From the NCBI GenBank assembly GCA_032358165.1, contig JAALGY010000004.1, positions 434,001 through 498,000 of the forward strand: a stretch of 64,000 nucleotides of DNA. Reading direction: 5' to 3'. This DNA comes from Diplosphaera chodatii (lineage: Eukaryota; Chlorophyta; Trebouxiophyceae; Prasiolales; Stichococcaceae). How positions within the stretch are numbered: position 1 is the first letter of the stretch; every line of letters starts with the position of its first letter. A model generated the notes under the pieces. That model did no database searches, was not told the DNA's origin, and was given only the letters and a program-made list of their open reading frames with translations. A program made the position numbers and the translations under genes. Below are positions 35,636 to 47,346 of the stretch, piece by piece.

Positions 35636-38285
35636 ATGCGATGTCTGCATCGCCGACCTCCACACCTGCTGGCCGTGTGCAGCTGCATGCTGGCCGCAGC
35701 CGTCGTGGCGGTGTTGCTGGCAAACCTAGCACCAGGCACGCAGAATTTGCATCAGCATGTGCAACGCGTGTGGCCATGACCCCCAAGTCTGGTGCATGTT
35801 TGCAGCAGAGTGCATGGTCGACATGTCGTGTGACTTCGACTCTTGCCTTTGGATGTGCAGACTATGATGGAATATGGGTAGCATCGGATGGCATCGGCTT
35901 GAACGCGGTCCAGCATGCGAGGTGGCGGCGGAATGTCAGCAGCCCGGGAGCGGGCCGCGCGCAGGCCTGGCGGCGCATGGCATGGGAGTGTCCCCAGGCA
36001 AGGGTCCGGCCCCAGCGCATGATCGTTGCGGCGCGGCACACCGAGGACGTCAGCTGGTGCGAGCTCGCACGCCAACATCTGCCAATAGACGGTCTTTTCT
36101 CAACGAGCTGCTCTTCGTCCTGTCCACTGCACTGCCAAGCAGCTGAGGTCATTCCCAGATGTAGTTGCCTGATCTGCAACCGCGCCAAGGTGGATGTGAT
36201 CCAGGGGTGCTGACCGCTGCTCGCTGTGTGGCAGGCTGCCGCTGCAGCTGCCAGAGGTACCTGCGACGGTGTACCAGATGGTGGACGACCTGGCCGCGCA
36301 GGAGGCGCACTGTCCCTCAGGTGCTGCCCTCTTCCCGCCCCTTCACGAGCCCCCAAGAACGTCTGGGGGCTTCAAGCTTCATAGCAACAGACCTACGCAC
36401 CTGCGCATCAGCCCCTGCCAGGACTGCACGTCCCGCGGGCATACAAGCACTGATGGGTGGCCTGGTCGCCCGCGCAGGCGAGGAGCGCGCCTGGCCCAGC
36501 GACTGCCCGAGGCACGCCGCATACTCGGGCGCGCGCGAGGCCAGCGCCTACCTCCGCTTCATCGTCCAGCACTGGGACTGCCTGCCGGAGGCGACCGTCT
36601 TCCTGCACGGCCACCAGTGCGCTGTGGCTGTGGTGCCTGCAGGACCCAGTGCTCGGAACACTGAGTGCGATTCGCCACGTCAAAGTCAACTTGCTTGCAA
36701 TGTGCTGGGCGTTTGAGGACCCCTGACGAGGGTCCTGGCACGACTGGCAGGTCGTCGTGGCACCGCGGCAACGGCGCCCAGATGCTGCGCAGGCTGCGCT
36801 GGCATGCGGTCCCATTTGCCAACCTACGGCACTGGGGCTTCACTGACTGGTGAGTTCGGGGGGCTGCCGCTTGCTGAGTGCTACGCGCGGTCGAGTTGTC
36901 TCATCTTTTCCCAGCCACCCTGGGAGCGCAGGCCAGGTGCTCCGGCCATTGTGTTCTCCTCCACTGAATCGGACACAAGCAGGGTGCTGGTGGTCGCTCC
37001 TGGTCACATGTCTGCCGCAGGATGCTGGATGGTGTCTGTGCTGCGCGCGCAGCCCTTGCACTCGCTTTCATCGTTGAAGCGTGGCTAACGAGGACTCTTC
37101 GACCTGACAACAGGGCCTGCGGAGCACGGAGCTCAGAGCGCATCGCTGACGGCAGGCCCTTCTGGGAGGAGCAGCCCTGCGCGGAGCTCGGGATGGCCTT
37201 CACGCCCAGGGACCCGCCGGCGTGCGCCAGCCCGCTGCTCAACGAGCGAAACGACTCGAGGGCATGGTGCCAGGACACGAGCGCGACCATCGCGCAACAG
37301 TGGCCAGTCATGTTTCAGGTGAGAGTGCGTGGACGCACTGTTAGCACCTGTGGCAGGCGCCTGCGTGGTTCAGCTGCACCACAGTGAACCCTTGAGTAGT
37401 ACTTGCATGGTTGCCCACATCAGAGCCGCCTGGCAGTCTGCTGTGCACTGGATGCACACCCACCCTTGATTGCTCTCACTTGTCGACCTGTGGCAGGCGG
37501 TGCTAGGGGACATGCCCGATCTGATTGTACCGCCAAGCATTGGAGGAGAGTTCATGGTGTCACGCAAGCGCGTAAGAGCACGGCCATTCAGCTTCTACAA
37601 GACCATGCTGCGGCGTCTGGAGGTACTGCACCCCTTTGTGGCAGATGTGTTGCATTTAATGCAGGGCACATACTGCTTTGCTTGTGAGCGGTGCACTTCC
37701 CAGACTAAATCGCTCCAGCTGGTGTGCATGGTTCCTGTGCGGAGTCTGCCACGGACTGAAGCGCTGCAAGCGTCGTATGTCATTGAACAGCTGTGGCACG
37801 TCATGTTTGGGGAGCCCTACGTCCAGCATGCCACATCCAAGTGCAGGCTGTACTCCTGCAGGTGGGAGAGTCCGAGGACTGTGCTCCTCACCCTGTTCTT
37901 TTCTCCTGAAGACTTTGTGCGCTCCCAGCAACACTGCAGCGGCACACCACTCTACTGCATGCTTGCTGTACGCTTGTGGCACAACCAGCGACGGTCACAC
38001 ATGATGCAATGGTCATGCAGCGCCGAGGAGGAAGCTGACCTGTCACTGGTGGCCCCACCAGTGCCGCAGCCATACATGGTGTACCATCTGTGGCAAGAGC
38101 GGCAAAATCAGACGGAGGTAGCAGCTCTGGCGCCCAAAGCTGACGCTGTTGGGGCACCAGCCCAGCGGCCGCAGCAACAGGCATTGTCGGGGAGTGGGAG
38201 TAGGTCACGGCAAGTGGCGGGCTCAGCATCTGGACCCCAGTCATCACCATCTGTTGTCTTGCGGTCCTCAAAGCAAAGACACTGA
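35636..38285 (+). CDS. DUF3431 family protein (paralogue 4, diverged)
   Basis: Exons: 35636-35735, 35861-36056, 36235-36320, 36412-36616, 36751-36849, 37114-37318, 37497-37861, 38021-38285. Phases close to 506 residues, longer than the others (331-368). The start is a textbook type II anchor: basic MRCLHRRPP then hydrophobic MLAAAVVAVLLANLAP. Core blocks are RMIVAARHTEDVSW (the DUF3431 signature most like fungal and plant members), LPEVPATVYQMVDDLA, REASAYLRFIVQHWDC then ATVFLHGHQ, SSWHRGNGAQMLRRLRW, GGEFMVSRKRVRARPFSFY, SYVIEQLWHVMFGEPYV and the SAEEEADL tail. Intron 1 has a GC donor. Part of the size comes from about 49 residues within 37621-37770 that interrupt the C-terminal block in frame and may be a retained intron. 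Intron positions differ from paralogues 1-3, so this branch split earlier. Reaction unknown. Confidence 0.82.
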
Positions 38286-38948
38286 CGTGACCGCAGGAGT
38301 CCTGCGCCTGACAGTCGCCACTAAGAAGCTTGGCAGTAGAGTTGTGTAGGTCGCACACCTTTGAGGATACACACCATTTGTCGTCACTGAATTGCTGCAA
38401 ACAATGCCACAACCACTACTTCCTGAGGACGGGCCAATCAAAGCGCGAATGCAGTATCCGACACCAGCCCGTTCAGAGGCAGCGTCAAACTTGCTAACAG
38501 CCCAGCGGACGACCTCACAGGTGCTCTATGTCCAGGTGAGGACTGTAAATGGTGAGCACACACAAATCAAATGTGCGTCTGCAGAAACCGATGCAAAGGT
38601 GTTCACAAGACAGCAACTAGCCATGTGACTGACATGATACGCTGCAGGCATGCGGGAGGCACACACCGCAGCCGAAGCACGATGCTAGGAGCTGTCGGGC
38701 GCCATGCTCCTGCTGCAGGGGAGCTGCAGCTCAGCTGCTGGACCGAGTTAGCCCACTGCTACAGGGTGGGCTGGGGCGAAGCTGGTGTGATGGCCCGGGC
38801 GCACGCCGAGATGGATGCGGGGCGCGTGCCTGATGCATCCGTGCTAACACTCAGCCCACCGTCGGCCGAGGGAGCGTGATCACGAAGCGCCACCACGAGC
38901 CTGCCATTGGCCCTTGCTGCGCAGTGCGAGTTGCTCCCCCTGTTGCCA
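38286..38948. other. Intergenic region between convergent DUF3431-4 and exostosin genes
   Basis: 663 bp between two convergent stop codons. No coding or RNA feature was recognised; likely overlapping 3' UTR territory. Confidence 0.5.
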
Positions 38949-41900
38949 CTAAGCTCCGCCGTCCTTCCCCGCAGCAGGTTCCCTTGCTGGTGCGGCTGCC
39001 TCCACCTCGGCCGGGACGCCGCCGCCAAGCCCAATCCCAGCGATGGCTGGCAGCTGCGGCGGCGCCGCGCCCTCTTCGCCGCTGTGCACGGCGTCCATGC
39101 GCCAGTACAGCCACTGGAACACGGTGCTCGCCGCGTCGTCCTGTGGCCGTGCAGACGCCCTCTGGTTATGCCATGTTTCGGTGCTGGAGCATGACAGTCA
39201 ATGTTTCAAGCGCAGCTGCACTTCCCTAATGTCGGCAGCATGTCGGCGAACGAGCAGCGCAGCACCCCAGTGTTTCATGGGTCGGGGCCTCAGGACTAAC
39301 GTCACGCACAACGGGCATGTACAGAGCAGCATGCATGATCAGATTTGTCCTCCGTCCGCTGTGCACAGTGGACAACGCAACTACTGGCGCATGCGGCACC
39401 CAGCGAGCGGCTCTGCCGGGTGTGGCCTGATGGCAGCCTCCATCTGTGGGCGCTGCACCCTTATTGAGGCTCCCCAGCTTGCACCCACGCCTCAACGTCT
39501 CATGCGCACCTGCGTGTAGTTGCCGGTAAAGGGGGCGGGCAGCGACGGGTAGCTGTCTGGCTGCTGGTGCTCCTTGCGCGCCAGATTGGCGGCCTGCTGC
39601 TTCGCCAGATCGTCCCGAATCAGTGGCAACGCCCACACAAACCTGCGTGGTGGATATCATAGGTTCAGGGTTCATACTCACATGTTGTTGATGAGACCAA
39701 TGCTATTGCTGCGCAGGAAATGCCGCAAGCCGTATGACTTGGCCATGTGGGTGAGCACCAGTGAGGGTGGCCAGCACTGAAGTCGACTGTCAGTACGAAA
39801 CTCGACAGGGACTGCAGCCCATGCAGGTGGGGGGACCGCACCTGTGCCAGATGTGGCCTACTGCTTCCTGCAGCTGCTTCCGCCGCGCCTCCGGCACCGC
39901 CAGCAGAATGTCTGCTGCCTGCAGAGGACACAGGTTTATATTCCGACAGGTGCCACCTTCATACGCCTGAGCGACCGGACCATGTGAGCCGACTGCGAGA
40001 CCAGCCTCGTGCACATTGCGTACCTGCAGATGCTAGGGCAGCAGGACAGGTATGTCCAGGCAAAGTCTTGGTTCGCGGCCCTTCACCTTGATCGAAAGTG
40101 CCGCACAAACAGGCAAGCGTGCGCTGCATGCTGCTTATTGTTGCTGTCGACCCTGCACCTGTCCTTCTTCCCGTTTGAAGAAGGGCGAACGTTCAACTGC
40201 ACCTTCTCAGTGTCGACCTCGGCGATGCGCAGCGAGAAGGCGCTGTAGTCCACCACGTTGGAGAACTTCTCCTCCACGCGGTCCATGATGATGACTGGGA
40301 TGCAGCCGTGCAGCACCGCGTCCTCCGCGCGCCGCGCCCACCCGTCACCTGCGCAGCCGCACACGTCCCTATCGTGGCGCGACTGATGTTGCTCGCCATT
40401 TCTTGCTTGATGCATCTGGACGACGTACGTGGCAAAGCGTCGAGGGGCACGAACCTTTCACTGCAGGTGTGTTGAGAGAGTGTGATGGTGCGAGGCGTCA
40501 GTGAGCTCGCGCCGGCTGGCCGGCCTCACCCGGCAGCACGAAGCAGAAGACGCTGGATGCGAGCAGGGCGGTGTACGACAGCTCCGGGTCCTCGTCGTGG
40601 TTGTCCACCCGGATGGCGTGCCTCTCCCGCCAGCCGCCCGCATCCGCCGCCGCCTTGAGCCGCTGCCGGATGCCGCGGCTGAAGCGCGGGTCCCTGAAAG
40701 CACCACACAGGCCGTCAGGTGTCCGGCTGCCGCATGCCAGGTGGCCTTGGTGGCTCCTGCAAACCTTGCGACACGCTCACGGTCATCGCACGATGCTCTT
40801 TTGGGTGATGAGGCTCATGGAAAGTTGGCATTTGCGGGCCTGTGCCACTGCTTGCAGCTGCCAACTGGCATGCCCGGCAGGAGCGGTCTGGTGTGTAGAC
40901 AGTGCAGGTCATCAGCCCTCCGTGCCACTGATTCTATAGTCTCAGCTCGTGTGCTGGCTCGTGGCTACAGGAGATGCTGAAGCCTGGACAAGCTGCTGTG
41001 TGCTGTAGACACATCAAGGGTCCTTCATTATCCACCACTTGCCAGCTGTGCAGAAAAGTGATGCGCAACCACCCCCTGCTGAGGACGCAAGGTACACACT
41101 ATAAGAGGAGAAGTGTCCAGACACAATGCCTTCTGCACCTGTGGTTGCCGGTTTCGCCACGAAAGAATGCAAGCGTGGTGCGCGGTACAGGCGGGTTGCC
41201 CAGCAGCGGGCTGCCGGCAAACTCCGAGGTGTTGTGGATCGTCGGCAGCAGCAGGTCCTGTATGCGGCAGAGGAGAGATTATGCTCAGCGCCCATTGCCA
41301 TGACCACAGTTCTCATGCAGCCCCATGCAAGATCAGGATGCAGATGTAGCGATTACGAACATTCTTGTGTACACACGAGGCATGCCCAGCTGTCAACATG
41401 ATGAGTGGGCCAACCAATGTAATGCTACTTGGTGGTTGCTGCTGCCGGGCCGCCAACTCGCACTGGTTTGGGTTGATGGGTGCAAAAGCCAGCAGACATT
41501 CATCTGCCTCCTGAGCATGCTTGCAGCGCAGCTACCACAGTCTCAGGGGTAAGGCACCTTTCTAGGGTCGTAGCAGGGGTGCTGCTCTGGGGTGCTGTAC
41601 ACCGCCCGCCAGTCGACCCCTGTTTTCTCATCCATGTGAGCGTGGCTGTAGTCGTCTGGACCATACCTGCAGATATAACACGCAGCCATGCAGCTGTGCA
41701 ACGGTGCATGTACTGCTGCTCAAAGTTGCACGCTGCCACTCAGCAGGATGCAGGCGCAGCTGTGCTACCATGTGCTTCTGCGTCACACATATGCACATGT
41801 CCAACTGATAGTTGACAGGTGGACCACTAGGATGTCAAACAGCTCATTTATGCCGCAGACGCTAAGGACGGTGCTCGCTTGGAGTAGACAGCACAAATGC

Positions 41901-44900
41901 GCACGCTTCAGCTAGTCACCTTGATATCATCGTTGTGTTTGCTGTCTACAAGGCACGTGATGACTTCACTGCAAGGTGGCTTACAACAAATTTACTATGA
42001 GCGAGCCAAAGTAGGCATAAATTGCCGAATGTGGAGCATACCCTGTGGCGCTGCTGTGGTTCTGGTCGAGGCGGCCCCAGTGGCTGAAGATGATGCCCGG
42101 CCACACCGAGTTCGGAACCCAGCACCCCGCTTCGTCGTTGACGCTGGTCCAGATGTGGTCGCGGCCGCCATGGCGGTTCCAGTACCGCGGGTGCGTCTCC
42201 GCAATCCACTGCTGCGCCTTCTGCATGATGTGTGCGGCGTGCATCACTCGGGGCCCTGCACCCAAGGCCAGGTGGTGGGGAGTTGGCAGTCCACAGGCAA
42301 CCGTGACGACCCTCTGTGAGCCATCTGCACCACGAGTGAGCAGGAGGCAGCGCAGGTTGCCAGTGAGCCTGCGATGCATGTAGGACTGTCGACAGCAGGC
42401 TGCACTCAGCTCTCAGATGCTTGGTCATGAAAAGGCAACTGACCCGCATGCATACACCCATCCATCCAGACGTTGAGCGTTCGTTGCAAAGCAACAGACG
42501 CAGGTGCAGCAGTCCTGCACCTCCTGAACTCACCCCAGGGACCATGGTACCAGGGCACATCAGCCCAGCCGAATATGGGCCACACGTAGACGTTGAGGTA
42601 GATGGGGCAGTAGAAAAAGTCTGCTTCTTCGGGGTCCAGCGTCCTGTGCTCGCTCTGCAGCAATGCCAATGAGCACATCGTACTGTTCCCTCTTGTCAGC
42701 CAGTTTCCGCGGGACGCGCTTCCTCATCTTTCAAGCAGGCTGCTCAAATCAAGTCATTGGGCATCGCTGCCCGTGCTGCTGCACACACACCAGATGCTGC
42801 CCTTCCACACACAGGCCTGCGGCTTGAGATGTGGACTGCATGAAGTGCATGTCACAGCCAGACAGGAGCCAGTGGCCATTGGCACCTGCAGCATGATCTC
42901 GTGCACCGCACTCTCCACCAAGTACAGCGAGTTGAGCACGTGCGAGGTGTTGTGCTCGTTGAACTTGCGCCAGAAACCATAGTTGGCTTGGTTGCGGTAC
43001 TGCATGGCAGGTCGTTGGCAAAACGTATGTCAGCATTGCTGGGCAGAAGCACAAGATAACACCACATGGCACATGTCCACACTGTGCCACCATGAACGAT
43101 CCTGCGCGACGGCTGCTGGACTGTTGTTGGCCGCAAGCGATGACAGCACACCTGGAGCATGCGCGTGTTGAACTCTGCCGGCAGGTCGTACACATAGACC
43201 AGCGGCCGCAGGCGCTTGCGTAGCGGCGGGTCTGCAGCAGCGGGCGTTGATACATGCGGCGCTATGTGCGGTCGCACCACCTCCAGCCCTGTAGCGATGC
43301 ACACAAACAGTCGGCCTTCAATCAGGACATGCGCGCATAGGATATGACCTGTGCAACAGCAGACATTCACGACCGGCGGGTTGTGCTGCTGCCAAATCGT
43401 TGCCAAGAAATCAAAGCCAGCGTCCACCTGGGGTGACCGGGATGCCAGGCTGCCTCTGCGCACAGTCGTGGCCGTACCAGCCAGTGTGGCATGCGCAAAA
43501 GCCGCGGTTGCACTCCCCATGCCCATTGCACTGCAACCATGCAGCACGCGTGCCTTACTAACAGCCCCAAATGCAGTCTGTGACCTGTACGAGAGGTGTC
43601 ACAACCGGCAAAATACACTTTTCTGATGCACTACCTGGTTGGCACATGTCATCTCATGCCGTAGATCGCAGTTTCTTCCCAGAAGCCCATCCATGAAGCA
43701 CGGATTGCTGCAGACAGAGGCTCTTGTTGGTTGTCCTTTCAAGACTGGGGTTAATCACGCATGCCTGCACTCGACTGCATATGGATCCGACGTTGTCCAC
43801 CATTCATCGAAGTGAGTGCCGTGCAGGCATGCCATTGGCCCTGCACTGCTGACCTGACTCTGGGATGCTCCGCTTCGCACCAGCCCTCGGGTCCCCAGAT
43901 GTCCTCGTTCGGTGTGCCCTCCCCCGCCCACGACACCTTGTCGCCATTCTCGTCCTGCAGCACAGCACAACAGAACATCAAGCATGCCACCCAGCAGCAG
44001 GCAATTTGCCCGGGCAAATGGTTCTTCACCCGCACTCTAGCGCCGCTGCTTGTCACCTATCAAACCAACCTCAAATACAAGAGGTTTTGCTGACAACAAG
44101 CAGATTATGGTGGTCAGCAGTTTCTGCTGTGCATGCAGGAAAGTCCGAATGCAGGCTGGATCAAGGCGTCTGTTACTCACGAAACGTGGGCGTAGATGCA
44201 GCATCCAGGGACGACCCTCTCTGATGGGCGGCGTGCCTGCGGCAGTACAGTGGGGCTCAGGCGCGGAAGGCATCGTCCAGTCCTGCCACATGCCAGCCGA
44301 ATGACACCGCCGAGAGCACTCAGACAGGCTGTCAACTATGTGACGGATACTTCCAAGTCACACACGCACATCTCACACCACATGGTCCCACAGTGCACCT
44401 GGCGGCGCATCCGCTGGCGCATCAATACGGCCATATGTGCCATTGCAGTAGCAGGCCGCAATCTCGTCGTCACAGATGCCTGCAGCCAGGCGGGGGCAAG
44501 ATACCTTGGTGCTGCTGTGTCGTGCTGCCAGGGATGTGTCAAGGAAATGGTAGCAGTTGCCATTGTTCTGCGCTGCTGGTGCACCTGGGCAGCGGGAGGC
44601 GGTCCACCCTGGAGCACTCAGCGGATGGGACCCCCCCTCTGGCGGGTCTGTCCATAGGGTTCTATATCTGCATGGCCAATGTAGAGGGCGCTTCGGCCTT
44701 CCCTGCCTCGATTGGGCAATGGGCAGGTTGGTCACAGATGTCATTCGCAGGCTGCTTGCAGGCTTGAGGAGATGCATGCAGGGTGCGCACACTCTGTTGC
44801 AGGGCCGCAGGAAGCGCTTCTCACAGCCCTGGCCCTCCCATCCTGCGGCACAGTCATATGCAGCTGGATTGACAATGGCAAGCAGTCGGTGCGATGGCAC

Positions 44901-45440
44901 TCATAGCTGCAGCTGGCCCAGGCTTATATTTCTTTACACTGGTGTTGAGTTACTGTACCTGCCGGGCACAAGCAGTACCCAAAGTCCGCCTGGCAGATGC
45001 CAACGCCGTTACAGTTGTTCAGGCATACTTTGCTACCCCGCGGCGCCACCTGACAATCACCAGCTACTGTGACCATGCTGCAGGCCCAATGCAGGCTCTG
45101 TTACAATCGCAGGCAGACCATTGAGATGACGCTCGCCGCAGAGCAGCTCGGCATGGTCCTGCTTGCCCACCTTGCCACGGATGGGCTTCTGCAGGATGTA
45201 CTCGCCACACCAACTGCCCGCTGTTCCCACACAACGCTTTGCGACGTCAGGGGGCAGCTTCTGCCTCCGCTTTCGCCGCTTTCGCTTCCGGTGCTGGCTG
45301 CCATTGGACCCGCTGGTGCGCTGCACCGCTGCGGCCTGTTGCCTCGCAAGGGCAGCGGAGATGGAGGCCAGCGCAGCTGGATCCGCGCCGGCATCCGCGC
45401 CCTCTGTTGCTATCCATGTTTCCAGTGCCTTGAGTGCAGC
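38949..45440 (-). CDS. Exostosin family (GT47) glycosyltransferase with EGF-like modules, N-terminus unresolved
   Basis: Twenty phased exons from the 5' side: 45119-45440, 44959-45027, 44791-44842, 44585-44667, 44399-44479, 44181-44236, 43854-43954, 43635-43707, 43428-43530, 43152-43288, 42886-42999, 42534-42654, 42042-42255, 41558-41666, 41139-41257, 40530-40693, 40203-40348, 39842-39918, 39510-39642, 38949-39142; over 800 residues. The lumenal stem has EGF-like Cys patterns (CLNNCNGVGICQADFGYC... and CNGHGECNRGFCACHTGWYG). The GT47 domain shows VYVYDLPAEFN, EHNTSHVLNSLYLVESAVHE, EHRTLDPEEADFFYCPIY, HPRYWNRHGGRDHIW, HWGRLDQN, TLAFFRGETGNH, YSRGIRQ-like FSRGIRQRL, SSVFCFVLPG and EDAVLHGCIPVIIMD. 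GT47 enzymes add glycosyl residues to wall polysaccharides in the Golgi. An anchor exon probably lies near 45480-45560 but does not phase cleanly. The last exon shows a two-base frame break near 39124. Confidence 0.85.
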
Positions 45441-46399
45441 CTGGCACGACAGCACAGTACCTTACCCACTTGAGCTGCCAACAGATATCACAGACAGCAT
45501 GAGCGTGCAGCCCACCAGGCCCAGGCTCCTGCGAAACGTCTTTGCATGCCAGACGATGCAGCTCAGCCCTGGAGCGCACTCACGACGTGCAAATGTACTG
45601 AAGGCAGCTAACCTGCGGCTTGTTAGGCCCCGTTCGCTGCCCGGCAAGGTAAACTGCGCACAATGCACCGATGGCAATGAGACCAAACGCGGCCGCACCG
45701 CACCGCCGGCTGCACAGCAGAGAAAACGCGAGCTTCGGCAACAACGAGGTGTTGCACTGCCTGCACGATCTGGTGCTGGACTCCTGATGTCAGAATGTCT
45801 GGCAGCAGCTTGCTGGAGGTCATGGGGAGTCAGTCCAAGATGTTGTTGCATGCAAGCTGGAGCAGCACATACTTCCGAACGCTGCGTAGGCGGCTGAAGA
45901 TCGCGGGCTTGTCTGGTCTGTCTGGTTGCCATCTAGGCATGCTGAGCTGATGTCGGCGCAAGCAGAGACCGCCACAGCAGCATCAGTTTGACGCTGACGC
46001 GTGATAGTATCAGCTATATGGCATGCCTTTATGAACATAGCGATGCCCCATATGTGCCGTTGAGAGCATTTCGACCACACAGAGCATCGTCGCTTTTGGC
46101 CAGATCACGAGAGTTCAAGCTGCAAGCAAACCTGACGGTCACTGCCGAGGGTGCGGCCAGCTGTGCCGACCGAAGCGCTACATCATGAATCAGACCTGCA
46201 TTTGTGATTAAGCAGATCACATGTACGCAAGCAGGTGTGTGGTAGCTTTCTCGCATGTCAAGCTCAGCAGGTACGGGAGACCTAGTCACAGTAGGTCCTG
46301 ATACAGCCCTAGTCAGGGCACTTGACGGCCTGCTGTGGTGCCCATGTCAGCAATGTTCATGCAGTGTGTCTCGAGGCGGCACTCAACCTGAGACTCATG
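45441..46399. other. Upstream region of the exostosin gene
   Basis: A minus-strand hydrophobic segment at about 45480-45550 (RSLGLVGCTLMLSVISVG) is a likely signal anchor for the exostosin, but it lacks a clean in-frame ATG and its donor does not match the phase of the next exon. The rest, to the end of the TylF-like gene, shows nothing recognisable. Confidence 0.4.
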
Positions 46400-47346
46400 T
46401 CAGGTCTCTGACCCCCGCGAGGCATTGAATTTCTGGTACCACGCGTGTTGCAGCGGTGCTGCATGCGTCTTTTGCCACCAGACTGCGGCACTGTCTATCC
46501 AGGTGACTTCCTCTTCTCCACCGTGCATCTTCCAAAAATGCCTGATGGCCTTCTGACACTCCGGTATCGTCCAGTCGTCCACAATGACGTATCCGCCCAT
46601 TGGCACCCGATCGTACACGTTGAACAGCACATCCATTGTGGACTCGTACATGTCGCCATCCATTCGCAATATGGCCACTGGTCCATGGTTCCTCTCGCGA
46701 TACTCTGGCATGGAGTATCTGAAGTAGCCTTTGTAGAATGCCACCTGATCATCCAGCAGATTGTACCGCTGGAAGGCTGCTTGCACCTGCTCCAATGACA
46801 CCCGCAAATACTCCAGGCGCACCCAGACGTCCGAGTCCTGCTTCGTCGTCGCCTTGGGCAGGCCCATGAACGAGTCCACCAGGTGCACCTTTCTGTCCGT
46901 GATGCCGTGTGCCGAAGCACCGCTCGTGCGACGATGGATGCCCCTCCTCGCCAGACACCGGTCTCTACGAAGTCGCCAGCCGTATTTGACGCCAACACGC
47001 GCCCCAACAGCATCTCGATGTTGTCCATCCGATTGAGGCCAGCCATCGTCAGACCCGTGACGGGCCAGTCTCCCCCGTTCAGACGTCGTTTGTGGTCAAA
47101 TGCAGCCTGCTTCAGGTCTTTCAACGGCCCAGCGAAGTTGATGTACCCTGGCGTCTGCAGCAGCATGCCAGTGACAGAGTGCTTCACTGTGTGCAAGTAC
47201 AGCTGCCGGAGGGAGTCGTCGGCTGCAGGCAGAGCTGGACAACGCAGAGGTAGTAACGTCTGGGGCGGGTGATGCCGCAGCACGACCAAGATAGCAATGA
47301 TCGACAACGCTAGCCCCAGCCATCCTGCAACCGTGTGATGCGCCAT
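46400..47346 (-). CDS. TylF/MycF-type (macrocin family) O-methyltransferase, frame-broken
   Basis: One intronless reading block starting at the ATG at 47346, about 315 residues if a single missing base is allowed. The start MAHHTVAGWLGLALSIIAIL is a type II anchor. The family (PF05711) is seen in MTGLTMAGLNRMDNIE-like lead-in, motif I DFVETGVWRGGASIVARAVL, then GITDRKVHLVDSFMGLPK, GPVAILRMDGDMYESTMDVL, GGYVIVDDWTIPECQKAI and the terminal WYQKF. TylF and MycF methylate the 3''-OH of 6-deoxyhexoses on macrolides and use Mg2+; the DGDMYE and VDDW acidic residues are present. The frame slips by one base near 46907-46909, between ARAVLRH and GITDRKV. Being intronless amid intron-rich genes and from a mainly bacterial family suggests lateral transfer. 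It may be functional with an assembly indel, or a young pseudogene. Confidence 0.82.

Noticed and set aside
39690..39720. A 27-nt phase-compatible exon in the exostosin gene
   Set aside because: It would insert SNSIGLINN before a conserved FVWALPL segment; direct joining reads IWHRFVWALP, which fits better.
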